Shown here: piece after piece, positions 14,708 through 21,871 of the stretch
How positions within the stretch are numbered: the stretch's first letter is position 1
How the letters are laid out: each line of letters opens with the position of its first letter
Source: CAJQQY01 sp964352225
Lineage (GTDB): Bacteria; Bacteroidota; Bacteroidia; Chitinophagales; Saprospiraceae
DNA length: 29,454 nucleotides
Assembly (NCBI GenBank): GCA_964352225.1
Contig: CAYGRM010000034.1
Location: 1 to 29,454 of the forward strand
Reading direction: 5' to 3'
Notes under the pieces: model-generated
What the model was told of the DNA's origin: nothing
The model's database searches: none
Seen by the model: the letters and a program-made list of their open reading frames with translations, nothing else
Position numbers and translations under genes: made by a program

Positions 14708-15442
14708 TTATAATCTATTCTTGTTTATTATTTCTAATAATTCTTCTCGGTAGTTTTTCCCAATAGGTAAATGTTTCGCTTGATTTTTTTCAATTACTTC
14801 CACCATATTGCCTTGTACAGCTTGTATACTTTGAATATTTACGATGTAAGATCTATGAATTCTTTTGAAAGTTGAAGCCGGTAATTTTTGTTCCAAACTT
14901 TTCATGGTTTGAAGAGTAATTATTCGACTACTATTCAGACGAATAATTACATAATCCTTTAACCCTTCGATGTAGACTATATCTTTGTAATTTACTTTTA
15001 TTAATTTTTTATCAGCCTTGACAAAAATGTAATCCTCCCCATCTGCTTCAGTAGAAACAACTGCTGGTGCAGCATCTTTATTTTCAAGGCTAATTTGTTC
15101 TTGTGCTTTGTTGACTGATTTCATAAAACGATCTAGGGAGATTGGTTTTAATAAATAATCAACAGCATTTAACTCAAATCCTTCGACTGCGTAATTAGCA
15201 TAAGCTGTAGTGAAAATAACTTTTGGAGGTTTAGCCAAGGTTCTCAAAAAGTCAATTCCCGTTAATTGAGGCATTTGGATATCCAAAAACATTAAGTCAA
15301 TGTCATGCTCTTTCAAAGCAGCATTAGCCTCCAAAGCATTGCTGCATTTAGTTACCAAATTCAGATCTGGTATCTTATCAATGTATGTTTCCAAAACATC
15401 TAAAGCTAGAGGTTCGTCGTCAACAATAATTACATTTATCAT
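14708..15442 (-). CDS. LytTR-family response regulator
   Basis: The 244-residue two-domain regulator has a receiver domain (about 1-120) with acidic pocket Asp8/Asp9, phospho-acceptor Asp54 in MFLDIQMP and Lys in YLLKPIS, and a C-terminal LytTR DNA-binding domain (about 140-240) with VYIEGLKDYVIIRL, FKRIHRSYIVN and LPIGKNYREEL. The kinase gene lies 58 bp upstream on the same strand, forming a classic LytS/LytR-type pair. The regulon cannot be read; cell-envelope or adhesion genes are commonly controlled by such pairs. Confidence 0.93.
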   Translation of the reverse strand: MINVIIVDDEPLALDVLETYIDKIPDLNLVTKCSNALEANAALKEHDIDLMFLDIQMPQLTGIDFLRTLAKPPKVIFTTAYANYAVEGFELNAVDYLLKPISLDRFMKSVNKAQEQISLENKDAAPAVVSTEADGEDYIFVKADKKLIKVNYKDIVYIEGLKDYVIIRLNSSRIITLQTMKSLEQKLPASTFKRIHRSYIVNIQSIQAVQGNMVEVIEKNQAKHLPIGKNYREELLEIINKNRL

Positions 15443-15500
15443 TCAATTAATTTTTAGTTTACAAAATTTGATGTTAAAAAAATATTCTTTTAAACCATCT

Positions 15501-16547
15501 TTAATTTAAATCTATATCCAACTCAACTCCATAAGTATTTGGGTTATCGTGAATTTCTAATTTATAATTATTTGGATAAATAATATTTAATCTTCGTTTG
15601 ACATTTACCAAACCAATTCCACCACTTCTTTTGTGAGTTTGGGTTGGTAAACTTTCAGATTTGCTATTTTCAATATAAAAATGGATATGTTGATTCTCAA
15701 CTTCCAACAATATATTTACAAATCCATGAGAGAGGTGTGTATTCAATCCATGCTTAAAGCTATTTTCCAAAAATGGAATAAACATCAATGGAGCAATTTG
15801 CTGATCGAATACTTGACCCTCTACTTTGAAATTGATTTCAACATTTTTCCCTTGTCGTAATCTTTCTAAGTCGAGGTAATTTTGAATATAATTAACTTCC
15901 TTTTGTAAGGAAACTCTTCTTTCATTACATTCATATAACATGTATCGCATCATTTCTGAGAGCTTGATAACTATCTCAGGAGCTTTATCTGATTTTTTTA
16001 AAGTTAAAGCGTATAGGTTATTTAAGGTATTAAAAAGAAAATGTGGATTAATTTGTGATTTTAAAAATCGCAATTCTGACTGCATAGTTTGTGTTTGCAA
16101 GTCTTTTCTTTCCCTTAAATGTCGCACCCAATCCGTGATAATTTTCCCAATAGTAGATGAACCAACAATCAAAAATGTAGCAATAAAAAACCAGAATTGT
16201 TTTCCTATGATAAAGGTTTCTGCATTGTGCAAAATCAAATAAAAGACCATCAACTTGATCGGTGTAATGATTATTACTGATAGAACTAATAAACCACAAT
16301 ACAAAAGGAATTTCTTCTCTGTCAGATAATTAGGAATGAGGTAGAAGAGATTAAAGTACACTAAGATACCATAAAAAAAGATATTGACTGATTCAATACT
16401 GAATTTAGTAAAAAAGCTATGACTATTACTATGCAAACTTAAAAGCAAAAAGAACATGACCAACCAAAAGGCAGTATGATAAACGATGCGCTGAGTCACG
16501 AAATCGTATATTTTTGCTCGAATTGTTCTTTTTGCTACTTGATCCAT
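15501..16547 (-). CDS. LytS-type membrane sensor histidine kinase
   Basis: The 348-residue kinase has four predicted membrane segments in residues about 26-38, 50-72, 80-107 and 117-135, then a short coiled linker (about 143-165), the His_kinase (PF06580-type) phospho-acceptor region LKSQINPHFLFNTLNNLYAL with His169, the N-box PLMFIPFLENSFKHGL (Asn262) and the G-box GGIGLVNVKRRL (309-320). There is no periplasmic sensor domain, so the signal is probably sensed in or near the membrane. It is first gene of the two-gene operon with the LytTR regulator. Confidence 0.92.
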   Translation of the reverse strand: MDQVAKRTIRAKIYDFVTQRIVYHTAFWLVMFFLLLSLHSNSHSFFTKFSIESVNIFFYGILVYFNLFYLIPNYLTEKKFLLYCGLLVLSVIIITPIKLMVFYLILHNAETFIIGKQFWFFIATFLIVGSSTIGKIITDWVRHLRERKDLQTQTMQSELRFLKSQINPHFLFNTLNNLYALTLKKSDKAPEIVIKLSEMMRYMLYECNERRVSLQKEVNYIQNYLDLERLRQGKNVEINFKVEGQVFDQQIAPLMFIPFLENSFKHGLNTHLSHGFVNILLEVENQHIHFYIENSKSESLPTQTHKRSGGIGLVNVKRRLNIIYPNNYKLEIHDNPNTYGVELDIDLN

Positions 16548-16736
16548 TACCTTACAATATTCTTTTTTTGCTTGGAATCGTAATGAAAGTTTAAAATCTG
16601 AAAGTTAATAACTAATTCGATAAATACCTTTTAACTATGGATAAAAATCAACTTTATCAGCTAGAATATCATTATAAATTGCAAAAAAATTGGTTGGAAA
16701 ATGTAGTTAACCTTAATAATCGATATTGATGTAGTG

Positions 16737-16768
16737 ATTGTTTATTGCTGTTGAAATTACTACTTTTG
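16737..16768 (+). promoter_or_regulatory. Bacteroidota-type promoter for the pterin genes
   Basis: ATTG (16737-16740), 20 nt, then TACTTTTG (16761-16768) gives a full -7 element and a three-of-four -33 element at a normal spacing. Transcription would begin about 20 nt upstream of the ATG at 16795 and probably covers the following folE gene too. Confidence 0.6.
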
Positions 16769-16794
16769 CAGTCCAAAAATAAAAAGATCATCCT

Positions 16795-17205
16795 ATGGTT
16801 TATTTAACTAGAAAAGAACGATTTAATGCAGCTCATAAGTTATGGGTAGCTGAATGGAGTGAAAAGAAAAATTTTAAAGTATTTGGGAAATGTGCTAATA
16901 AGAATTGGCATGGACATAACTACGATTTGTATGTGACGGTAAAAGGCGCTCCTGATCCCCAAACTGGATTTGTTATGGATGCAAAAAAATTAAGTAAAAT
17001 TATTAAAAAGGAAATAACCAATAAAGTTGATCACTCTAATCTTAACCTAGATGTTGATTTTATCCCAAAAGGAATGCAACCAACTACTGAAAATTTAGCT
17101 ATTCTTTTTTGGAAACAACTTGAACCAAAAATTAAGGGGTGTAAATTGCATTCAATTAAGCTCCATGAGACTGAAACCATCTTCGCTGAATATTTTGGAG
17201 AATAA
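16795..17205 (+). CDS. 6-pyruvoyl-tetrahydropterin synthase family enzyme (PTPS, animal-like motif)
   Basis: The 136-residue enzyme converts 7,8-dihydroneopterin triphosphate. Zinc ligands are His14 in FNAAHKL and His39/His41 in WHGHNY; the catalytic residues are Cys33, His80 in VDHSNLN and Glu in LHETET. The Cys-to-HGH spacing is C-x(5)-HGH (FGKCANKNWHGHNY) as in animal PTPS, unlike the C-x(3)-HGH of classical QueD, which argues for 6-pyruvoyl-tetrahydropterin (biopterin route) over 6-carboxy-tetrahydropterin (queuosine route). TGFVMDAKKL and TTENLAI also match PTPS. folE, which makes its substrate, follows 64 bp downstream. No sepiapterin reductase is in the window, so QueD-like activity remains possible. 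Confidence 0.85.
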   Translation: MVYLTRKERFNAAHKLWVAEWSEKKNFKVFGKCANKNWHGHNYDLYVTVKGAPDPQTGFVMDAKKLSKIIKKEITNKVDHSNLNLDVDFIPKGMQPTTENLAILFWKQLEPKIKGCKLHSIKLHETETIFAEYFGE

Positions 17206-17269
17206 TTAAAAAGATTTTGAACAATCTTTAAATCGCGATGTTCATTGCTTATAACTTTAAAAAAGCATT

Positions 17270-17869
17270 ATGAGTAAATACAAAAAGAAAGAATCTTACC
17301 CGAAGAAATTAACTAATGATCTGAAGGATAAGTTCGAATTTATCATCGAAGGAATTGGTGAAGATCCTAACAGAGAAGGATTACTAAAAACTCCAGAGCG
17401 AGCTGCGAAAGCAATGCAATTCCTAACCCATGGTTATGGTTTAGATGCCCAAAAAATTCTAAAATCTGCTATGTTCAAAGAAGAATACAGCGAAATGGTA
17501 ATTGTAAAAGATATTGAAGTTTATTCAATGTGTGAGCATCACATGTTACCGTTTTTTGGAAAAGCACATGTAGCTTATATTCCCAATGGACATATTGTTG
17601 GCTTGAGTAAAATTCCTCGTATTATTGATGTTTTTGCTAGAAGACTTCAAGTACAAGAAAGATTAACTCATGAGATTTTACATTGTATTCAAGATACCTT
17701 AAATCCAATTGGAGTAGCAGTAGTCATAGAGGCAAGGCATATGTGTATGATGATGAGAGGCGTGCAAAAACAAAATTCTGTAACCACCACATCTGCCTTC
17801 ACGGGTGTTTTCGAAACTCATCCAACCAGAGGAGAGTTTTTGAATTTAATAAATTCCAATTTGCACTAA
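17270..17869 (+). CDS. folE: GTP cyclohydrolase I
   Basis: The 199-residue enzyme converts GTP to 7,8-dihydroneopterin triphosphate, the entry to folate, biopterin and queuosine. Visible motifs are EDPNREGLLKTPERAAKA (31-48), the zinc/active-site segment YSMCEHHMLPFFGKAHVAYIP with CEHH, GLSKIPRIIDVFARRLQVQE (about 107-126) and EARHMCMMMRGVQ with the second zinc cysteine; QNSVTTTSAFTG follows. Length is normal for homodecameric FolE. It lies just after the PTPS gene, supporting a pterin-making pair, and is closed by a terminator. Confidence 0.96.
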   Translation: MSKYKKKESYPKKLTNDLKDKFEFIIEGIGEDPNREGLLKTPERAAKAMQFLTHGYGLDAQKILKSAMFKEEYSEMVIVKDIEVYSMCEHHMLPFFGKAHVAYIPNGHIVGLSKIPRIIDVFARRLQVQERLTHEILHCIQDTLNPIGVAVVIEARHMCMMMRGVQKQNSVTTTSAFTGVFETHPTRGEFLNLINSNLH

Positions 17870-17910
17870 GACTTAACGAATAATTTTTATTTTTGCAAGA
17901 TATAAAAGAG

Positions 17911-17941
17911 GAAGAGTAGCGATGTTACTCTTCTTTTTTTT
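17911..17941 (+). terminator. Rho-independent terminator after folE
   Basis: GAAGAGTA (17911-17918) pairs with TACTCTTC (17926-17933) around a 7-nt loop, followed by eight T (17934-17941). A -7-like TATTTTTG lies just before it (17888-17895) but lacks a well-spaced -33 box. Confidence 0.88.
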
Positions 17942-18014
17942 AGGAAACATTGAAAAAAGTTTGGTCTAAACCATTCAACAAATCGTTCATTATTATTAAT
18001 CAAAACCTACACAT

Positions 18015-18893
18015 ATGAAAGCCTACGTTTTTCCGGGTCAGTCTGCCCAATTTGAAGGAATGGGAAAAGACCTTTACGAAAGTTCAGAACTTGCTAAAGA
18101 TTTGTTTGAACAAGCAAATGAAATTTTAGGATATCGAATTTCGGATGTGATGTTTGAAGGAACTGCAGAGGATTTGATGCAAACTAAAATTACTCAACCA
18201 GCAGTATTTTTGCATTCTATAATTAAAGCAAAAATGGCGGGAGATGATTTCCAACCTGATGCTGTAGCAGGACATTCACTTGGAGAGTTTTCAGCATTGG
18301 TGGCCAGCGGAGCAATGAGTTTTGAAGATGGTCTTAAGTTAGTGAAGCACAGAGCTTTAGCTATGCAAAAAGCATGTGAAGCAACACCTAGTACTATGGC
18401 TGCAATCGTTGGTTTAGATGATGAAGTTATCGAAAAAATATGTGCAGAAATTGATGATGTAGTAGTTCCTGCTAATTATAATTCTCCGGGTCAATTAGTC
18501 ATTTCTGGTTCGATCTCAGGAATAGATAAAGCCGTAGAAAAATTAAAAGAAGCTGGAGCAAAGCGGGCAATCGTTTTACAAGTAGGTGGTGCATTCCACT
18601 CTCCATTAATGGAACCAGCTTTGAAGGAACTTGGAGTAGCAATTGAAAATACTGAAATTAAGATTCCAGTTTGCCCGATTTATCAAAATGTAAACGCACT
18701 TCCTGAGAAAGATCCTGAAATGATAAAATACAATTTGATTTCTCAATTAACCGCACCAGTAAGATGGACTCAGACGATTCAAAATATGATAAAAGACGGA
18801 GTTAACAAATACGTTGAAGTAGGAGGCAACGGAAAGGTATTGTCCGGTTTAATTAGAAGAATCGATCGTTCTGTAGAATCAGAGGCGCTTTAA
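18015..18893 (+). CDS. fabD: Malonyl-CoA:ACP transacylase
   Basis: The 292-residue transacylase loads malonyl groups onto acyl carrier protein for type II fatty acid synthesis. The N-terminal MKAYVFPGQSAQFEGMG contains the GQ oxyanion element, the nucleophile is Ser88 in AGHSLGEFSALVASGA, Arg113 in VKHRALAMQ binds the malonyl carboxylate, and His195 in GGAFHSPLM is the general base. The C-terminal VEVGGNGKVLSGLI is typical. It stands alone, between a terminator and a structured intergenic region, rather than in a fab cluster. Confidence 0.96.
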   Translation: MKAYVFPGQSAQFEGMGKDLYESSELAKDLFEQANEILGYRISDVMFEGTAEDLMQTKITQPAVFLHSIIKAKMAGDDFQPDAVAGHSLGEFSALVASGAMSFEDGLKLVKHRALAMQKACEATPSTMAAIVGLDDEVIEKICAEIDDVVVPANYNSPGQLVISGSISGIDKAVEKLKEAGAKRAIVLQVGGAFHSPLMEPALKELGVAIENTEIKIPVCPIYQNVNALPEKDPEMIKYNLISQLTAPVRWTQTIQNMIKDGVNKYVEVGGNGKVLSGLIRRIDRSVESEAL

Positions 18894-18916
18894 TTTTCAT
18901 TGACTAATAATGAAAC

Positions 18917-18975
18917 ACCAATCAAATTAAATTGTAATGTGAAAAATCACTTTCCGATGTTATATATTGATTGGT
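18917..18975. repeat. Spaced 9-bp inverted repeat with nested hairpin
   Basis: ACCAATCAA (18917-18925) is complementary to TTGATTGGT (18967-18975), with 41 nt between that include a small GTGA-AAAA-TCAC hairpin. It lies between fabD and the LanB-C-like gene. It could be a weak terminator for fabD (ATTTT follows), an operator pair, or a structured RNA leader. Confidence 0.4.
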
Positions 18976-19064
18976 ATTTTCAACAACTTCTTGCCGTAAA
19001 TAATAAAAAATCTTAATATATTAGTCGATATTTGGGAAACAAAAATACTGAGTAAAACTCTTTT

Positions 19065-20102
19065 ATGAACAAACCACAACACGATACTTGGCTTTCGGTT
19101 CATCTATACTATAACGAACCTTGGGAGGATCTCTTACAAAAGGCGATCGAACCATATGTCAATACAGCCATCCAAACAGGTATCGCTCAACAATATTTCT
19201 TCATTAGGTATTGGGAAAAAGGACCTCATATTCGCTTAAGATTAAAAGGGGATTCAGATTTAATCAATTCAATTCTAAAACCAAATCTTGAAGAACATTT
19301 TAATCATTATTTTGAATCCAAACCTTCTAGAAGAGTAGAACCGAATTATCCTCCGGATTTTTCCGAAGATTTAAAATGGTTTCCAAATAATACCTTAAGA
19401 TACTCAGATTATGAACCTGAGTTTGGAAGATATGGTGGACCAGTTGGAGTTACTTTATGCGAAAAACACTTTATGATTTCCTCTCAGATAGTGTTAGATT
19501 TTATCAAGCAAAAAGGTAAGACTTGGTCTTATGACGATGCGATGGGAACTGCGATAAAAATGCATTTGACTTTTATCCATGCTGCAGGGTTGAGCATCGA
19601 CGAGGCTATTTCATTTTTTGATTTTTATGCAAAAAATTGGCTGCCTTATACTTTTAAAAATATTCAAGAAGAAATAACCGCAGAAGATTTTGAAAATCAA
19701 TCGACTCTTTCTATTCAAGCCTTTGAGCAATCATTTGAAAGTCAAAAAACATCTTTGATTTCTTTCCATTCCAAACTTTGGAATGCTATGGAAGATGGGG
19801 ATACCTTTGATGAGAAAATATTACTTAAATGGCTGAATGAGAATAAATTGATTTTAAATGATTTAAAATTGAAGAATAATGAAGGCGAATTAAGTAGTCG
19901 AATTTCAAAATATGTCTATCAAATCAAACTGACTCAATTTTCAGAAAAAAAATTATTATGGTCAATATATGTCGATTTGATACATATGACAAATAATCGG
20001 CTTGGTATATTTAATCGGGATGAATCCTATTTGAGTTTTATGATGATGAGGTGCTTAGAAGAGATAAAAAAAGATGAGAGAGTAGGAGCTGAGGTAATTT
20101 GA
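19065..20102 (+). CDS. Stand-alone lantibiotic dehydratase C-terminal (SpaB_C/thiopeptide-type) domain protein
   Basis: The 345-residue protein matches the glutamate-elimination domain of split LanB dehydratases: WLSVHLYYNEPWEDLL (9-24), YFFIRYWEKGPHIRLRLKGD (44-63), FGRYGGPVGVTLCEKHF (120-136) and the C-terminal IHMTNNRLGIFNRDE (306-320). In lanthipeptide and thiopeptide biosynthesis this domain removes tRNA-delivered glutamate from glutamylated Ser/Thr to give dehydroamino acids. Here there is no LanB N-terminal glutamylation domain, cyclase, transporter or obvious precursor peptide nearby; the neighbours are fabD and a DUF547-barrel gene. It is either a partner for enzymes encoded elsewhere or a domain recruited to another reaction. 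It is followed by a bidirectional terminator. Confidence 0.85.
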   Translation: MNKPQHDTWLSVHLYYNEPWEDLLQKAIEPYVNTAIQTGIAQQYFFIRYWEKGPHIRLRLKGDSDLINSILKPNLEEHFNHYFESKPSRRVEPNYPPDFSEDLKWFPNNTLRYSDYEPEFGRYGGPVGVTLCEKHFMISSQIVLDFIKQKGKTWSYDDAMGTAIKMHLTFIHAAGLSIDEAISFFDFYAKNWLPYTFKNIQEEITAEDFENQSTLSIQAFEQSFESQKTSLISFHSKLWNAMEDGDTFDEKILLKWLNENKLILNDLKLKNNEGELSSRISKYVYQIKLTQFSEKKLLWSIYVDLIHMTNNRLGIFNRDESYLSFMMMRCLEEIKKDERVGAEVI

Positions 20103-20121
20103 TTTGTAGGCTAAAATGTAA

Positions 20122-20180
20122 AACTGAATAATCAACACCAAAATTTAATTTAGCTAAACTTTGGTGTCGGTTATTCAGTT
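20122..20180. terminator. Long bidirectional terminator hairpin between convergent genes
   Basis: AACTGAATAA (20122-20131) pairs with TTATTCAGTT (20171-20180) and ACACCAAA (20135-20142) with TTTGGTGT (20160-20167). The 3x3 junction between them can form T-G and C-G pairs, leaving one A-C mismatch in about 20 bp. The loop is AT-rich. It lies 19 bp after the plus-strand stop and 10 bp beyond the minus-strand stop. Confidence 0.75.
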
Positions 20181-20190
20181 AATTCTCTAA

Positions 20191-21816
20191 TTAATTGATA
20201 TATCTTATTCCAAAATTAAAGGTATTTCCAGCGCCCTGATTTGCTGAGGTGAAAAAATTGGTATACAAAACTTCCAGCCCAATTTTATTGGAAATTTGAT
20301 ACTTAAATCCAATACCCGTTTGCGCAAAATCTCCTTGCACCTTGAATTCATTTATTTTTTCACTTCCTTGCACTTGATTCAAACTGAACCTTGGCGAATA
20401 TTGTAACATTACATATACGGTAGATTTCGCTGAAGGGAAATAGCTTAAAAATCCACTCAGAGGAGTATCTAAAAGATCCTCTTTTGGATTATTGTCAGCA
20501 TAAGACTTGGCAGGTTTGGCAAATCGAAATAGTAAATCTCCTTCCAAAAAAAGCTGCCATTTTGAGCCAATATTTTTATCAAAAAAGAATTGATTCCACC
20601 ATGTATATCTATCCCAATCGAAAAATGGGTAACGAGCTACACTTTGAGAATCTACGATTATTCGTTCCGTCCCTTCATTATCTTTGGTGATTGGAATTAA
20701 GAAAGAACTCTTGATCGAAATTTTGGGATTTTTAAATGGAGCTATTTTTATAGTTGGCCCTAAACTACTAATTCCACTTCGATTCTTTTGATCATTTTCT
20801 CTAAAGGAAAGTACTTTTAGAGGGAAAGAGTCTTCCTCATCAATTCTTACTGTTCTCAAATTTATATCTAATCCAACATTCCATTTTCTATTTTCACTAA
20901 CCCCATACAATATATTTATCAAGCCCGTAAAGTAATTTTCACGAAGGCCTAAGTCAACTTTTTGTCGATCATCATTTCGAAAAGCAGTCTGCGTATATAG
21001 ATTGTTATAAAGCTGTACTTCTAATTGATTTTTTTTCAAAAGACTTGAAGGAGTGTACGTTTGGATAAAAGAACCTGAGCTAGTTTGAATATTTATAATC
21101 GGATTTAAATCATTTAAACTCCAATCATAAGGATAGTGAATAGTTCGGTTTTCAGGATTTAGCTTTTGAGTTCGATATTCATTAATGAAATCGATGACTG
21201 TTCCTCTTTCAGTAAAGTCGCCTTTATACCATTTAAAAATATTTGAGATATAATTCTTTCCATTTTTTTCATATATGAAGGTAGTATCATTAATTGCTAG
21301 TATCGTTTGAGCTTCTAATTGACTTTCTAATTGATTTGGAAAATAAGCAAAATTAGTGACTGGCGGACAACTCAATGCAGCACAATTCAACACAAAGTGA
21401 ACACGAGGATCATTGTACTCCTTTCGAATTTGTTCGTTTTCGATTTGGTTTAGTGTCCATTCGTTTTTACCTACTTGGTGTTTTACTTTTTCAAAAAATC
21501 CATTTACTTTTTGTGTACTAGAAGTTGGATAATTATTGACTACTTCCTTGATAACCAATAAGTTATAAGAATTTATCAAGAATGTTTTTCTTTCAATTGG
21601 AGACAATTTCTCTGGAGATATTTGAGAAATAAGTAACGTTAATTCTTCTAAATCCTTTTGATCATTTTGAATGATAGAATAATTTACATTTCCATTTTCT
21701 ACTACCGCTTTAAAAAATGAGTCTGATTTTTCGAAAAATGAATTGACATCCTGACCAAATAGGTTAAGACTATAGACAATTGAAAATAGAGTTAGAACAA
21801 AATACTTAATATTCAT
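20191..21816 (-). CDS. Exported DUF547 protein fused to a C-terminal outer-membrane beta-barrel-like region
   Basis: The 541-residue product begins with a signal peptide (residues 1 to about 20, ending LNLFG before QD). Residues about 25-225 are a DUF547 domain: KTFLINSYNLLVIKEVV (77-93), then VHFVLNCAALSCPPV (139-153) with conserved His140, Cys145 and Cys150, and a downstream SNIFKWYKGDF (191-201). From about 240 on the sequence is a series of alternating beta strands with aromatic girdle residues and short turns, ending FNFGIRYIN, consistent with a 10-14 strand outer-membrane barrel. DUF547 has no firm activity that I know of. The fusion would place the domain in the periplasm, tethered by a barrel. 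It is a monocistronic gene sharing a 55-bp divergent region with the glycosyltransferase gene. Confidence 0.8.
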   Translation of the reverse strand: MNIKYFVLTLFSIVYSLNLFGQDVNSFFEKSDSFFKAVVENGNVNYSIIQNDQKDLEELTLLISQISPEKLSPIERKTFLINSYNLLVIKEVVNNYPTSSTQKVNGFFEKVKHQVGKNEWTLNQIENEQIRKEYNDPRVHFVLNCAALSCPPVTNFAYFPNQLESQLEAQTILAINDTTFIYEKNGKNYISNIFKWYKGDFTERGTVIDFINEYRTQKLNPENRTIHYPYDWSLNDLNPIINIQTSSGSFIQTYTPSSLLKKNQLEVQLYNNLYTQTAFRNDDRQKVDLGLRENYFTGLINILYGVSENRKWNVGLDINLRTVRIDEEDSFPLKVLSFRENDQKNRSGISSLGPTIKIAPFKNPKISIKSSFLIPITKDNEGTERIIVDSQSVARYPFFDWDRYTWWNQFFFDKNIGSKWQLFLEGDLLFRFAKPAKSYADNNPKEDLLDTPLSGFLSYFPSAKSTVYVMLQYSPRFSLNQVQGSEKINEFKVQGDFAQTGIGFKYQISNKIGLEVLYTNFFTSANQGAGNTFNFGIRYIN

Positions 21817-21871
21817 TTTATTTTATTTTTGTGAACCTTTTTTATAAGTGCAATAACGTATTTTATATTGA

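Noticed and set aside
16637..16729. 30-codon ORF between the LytS-type kinase and PTPS genes
   Set aside because: It is short, has no clear promoter or family resemblance, and lies upstream of the mapped promoter motif; chance is a sufficient explanation.
17888..17895. TATTTTTG as a fabD promoter with the folE terminator acting as an attenuator
   Set aside because: The nearest TTTG is 24 nt upstream, outside the normal 19-21 nt spacing, and such octamers are common by chance in AT-rich DNA.
18917..18975. Insertion-sequence or MITE terminal repeats
   Set aside because: No target duplication, transposase fragment or second copy was seen in the window.
21824..21831. TATTTTTG as promoter of the glycosyltransferase gene
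   Set aside because: The -7 match is complete but no -33 box is seen at proper spacing, so it is mentioned only in the gene entry.
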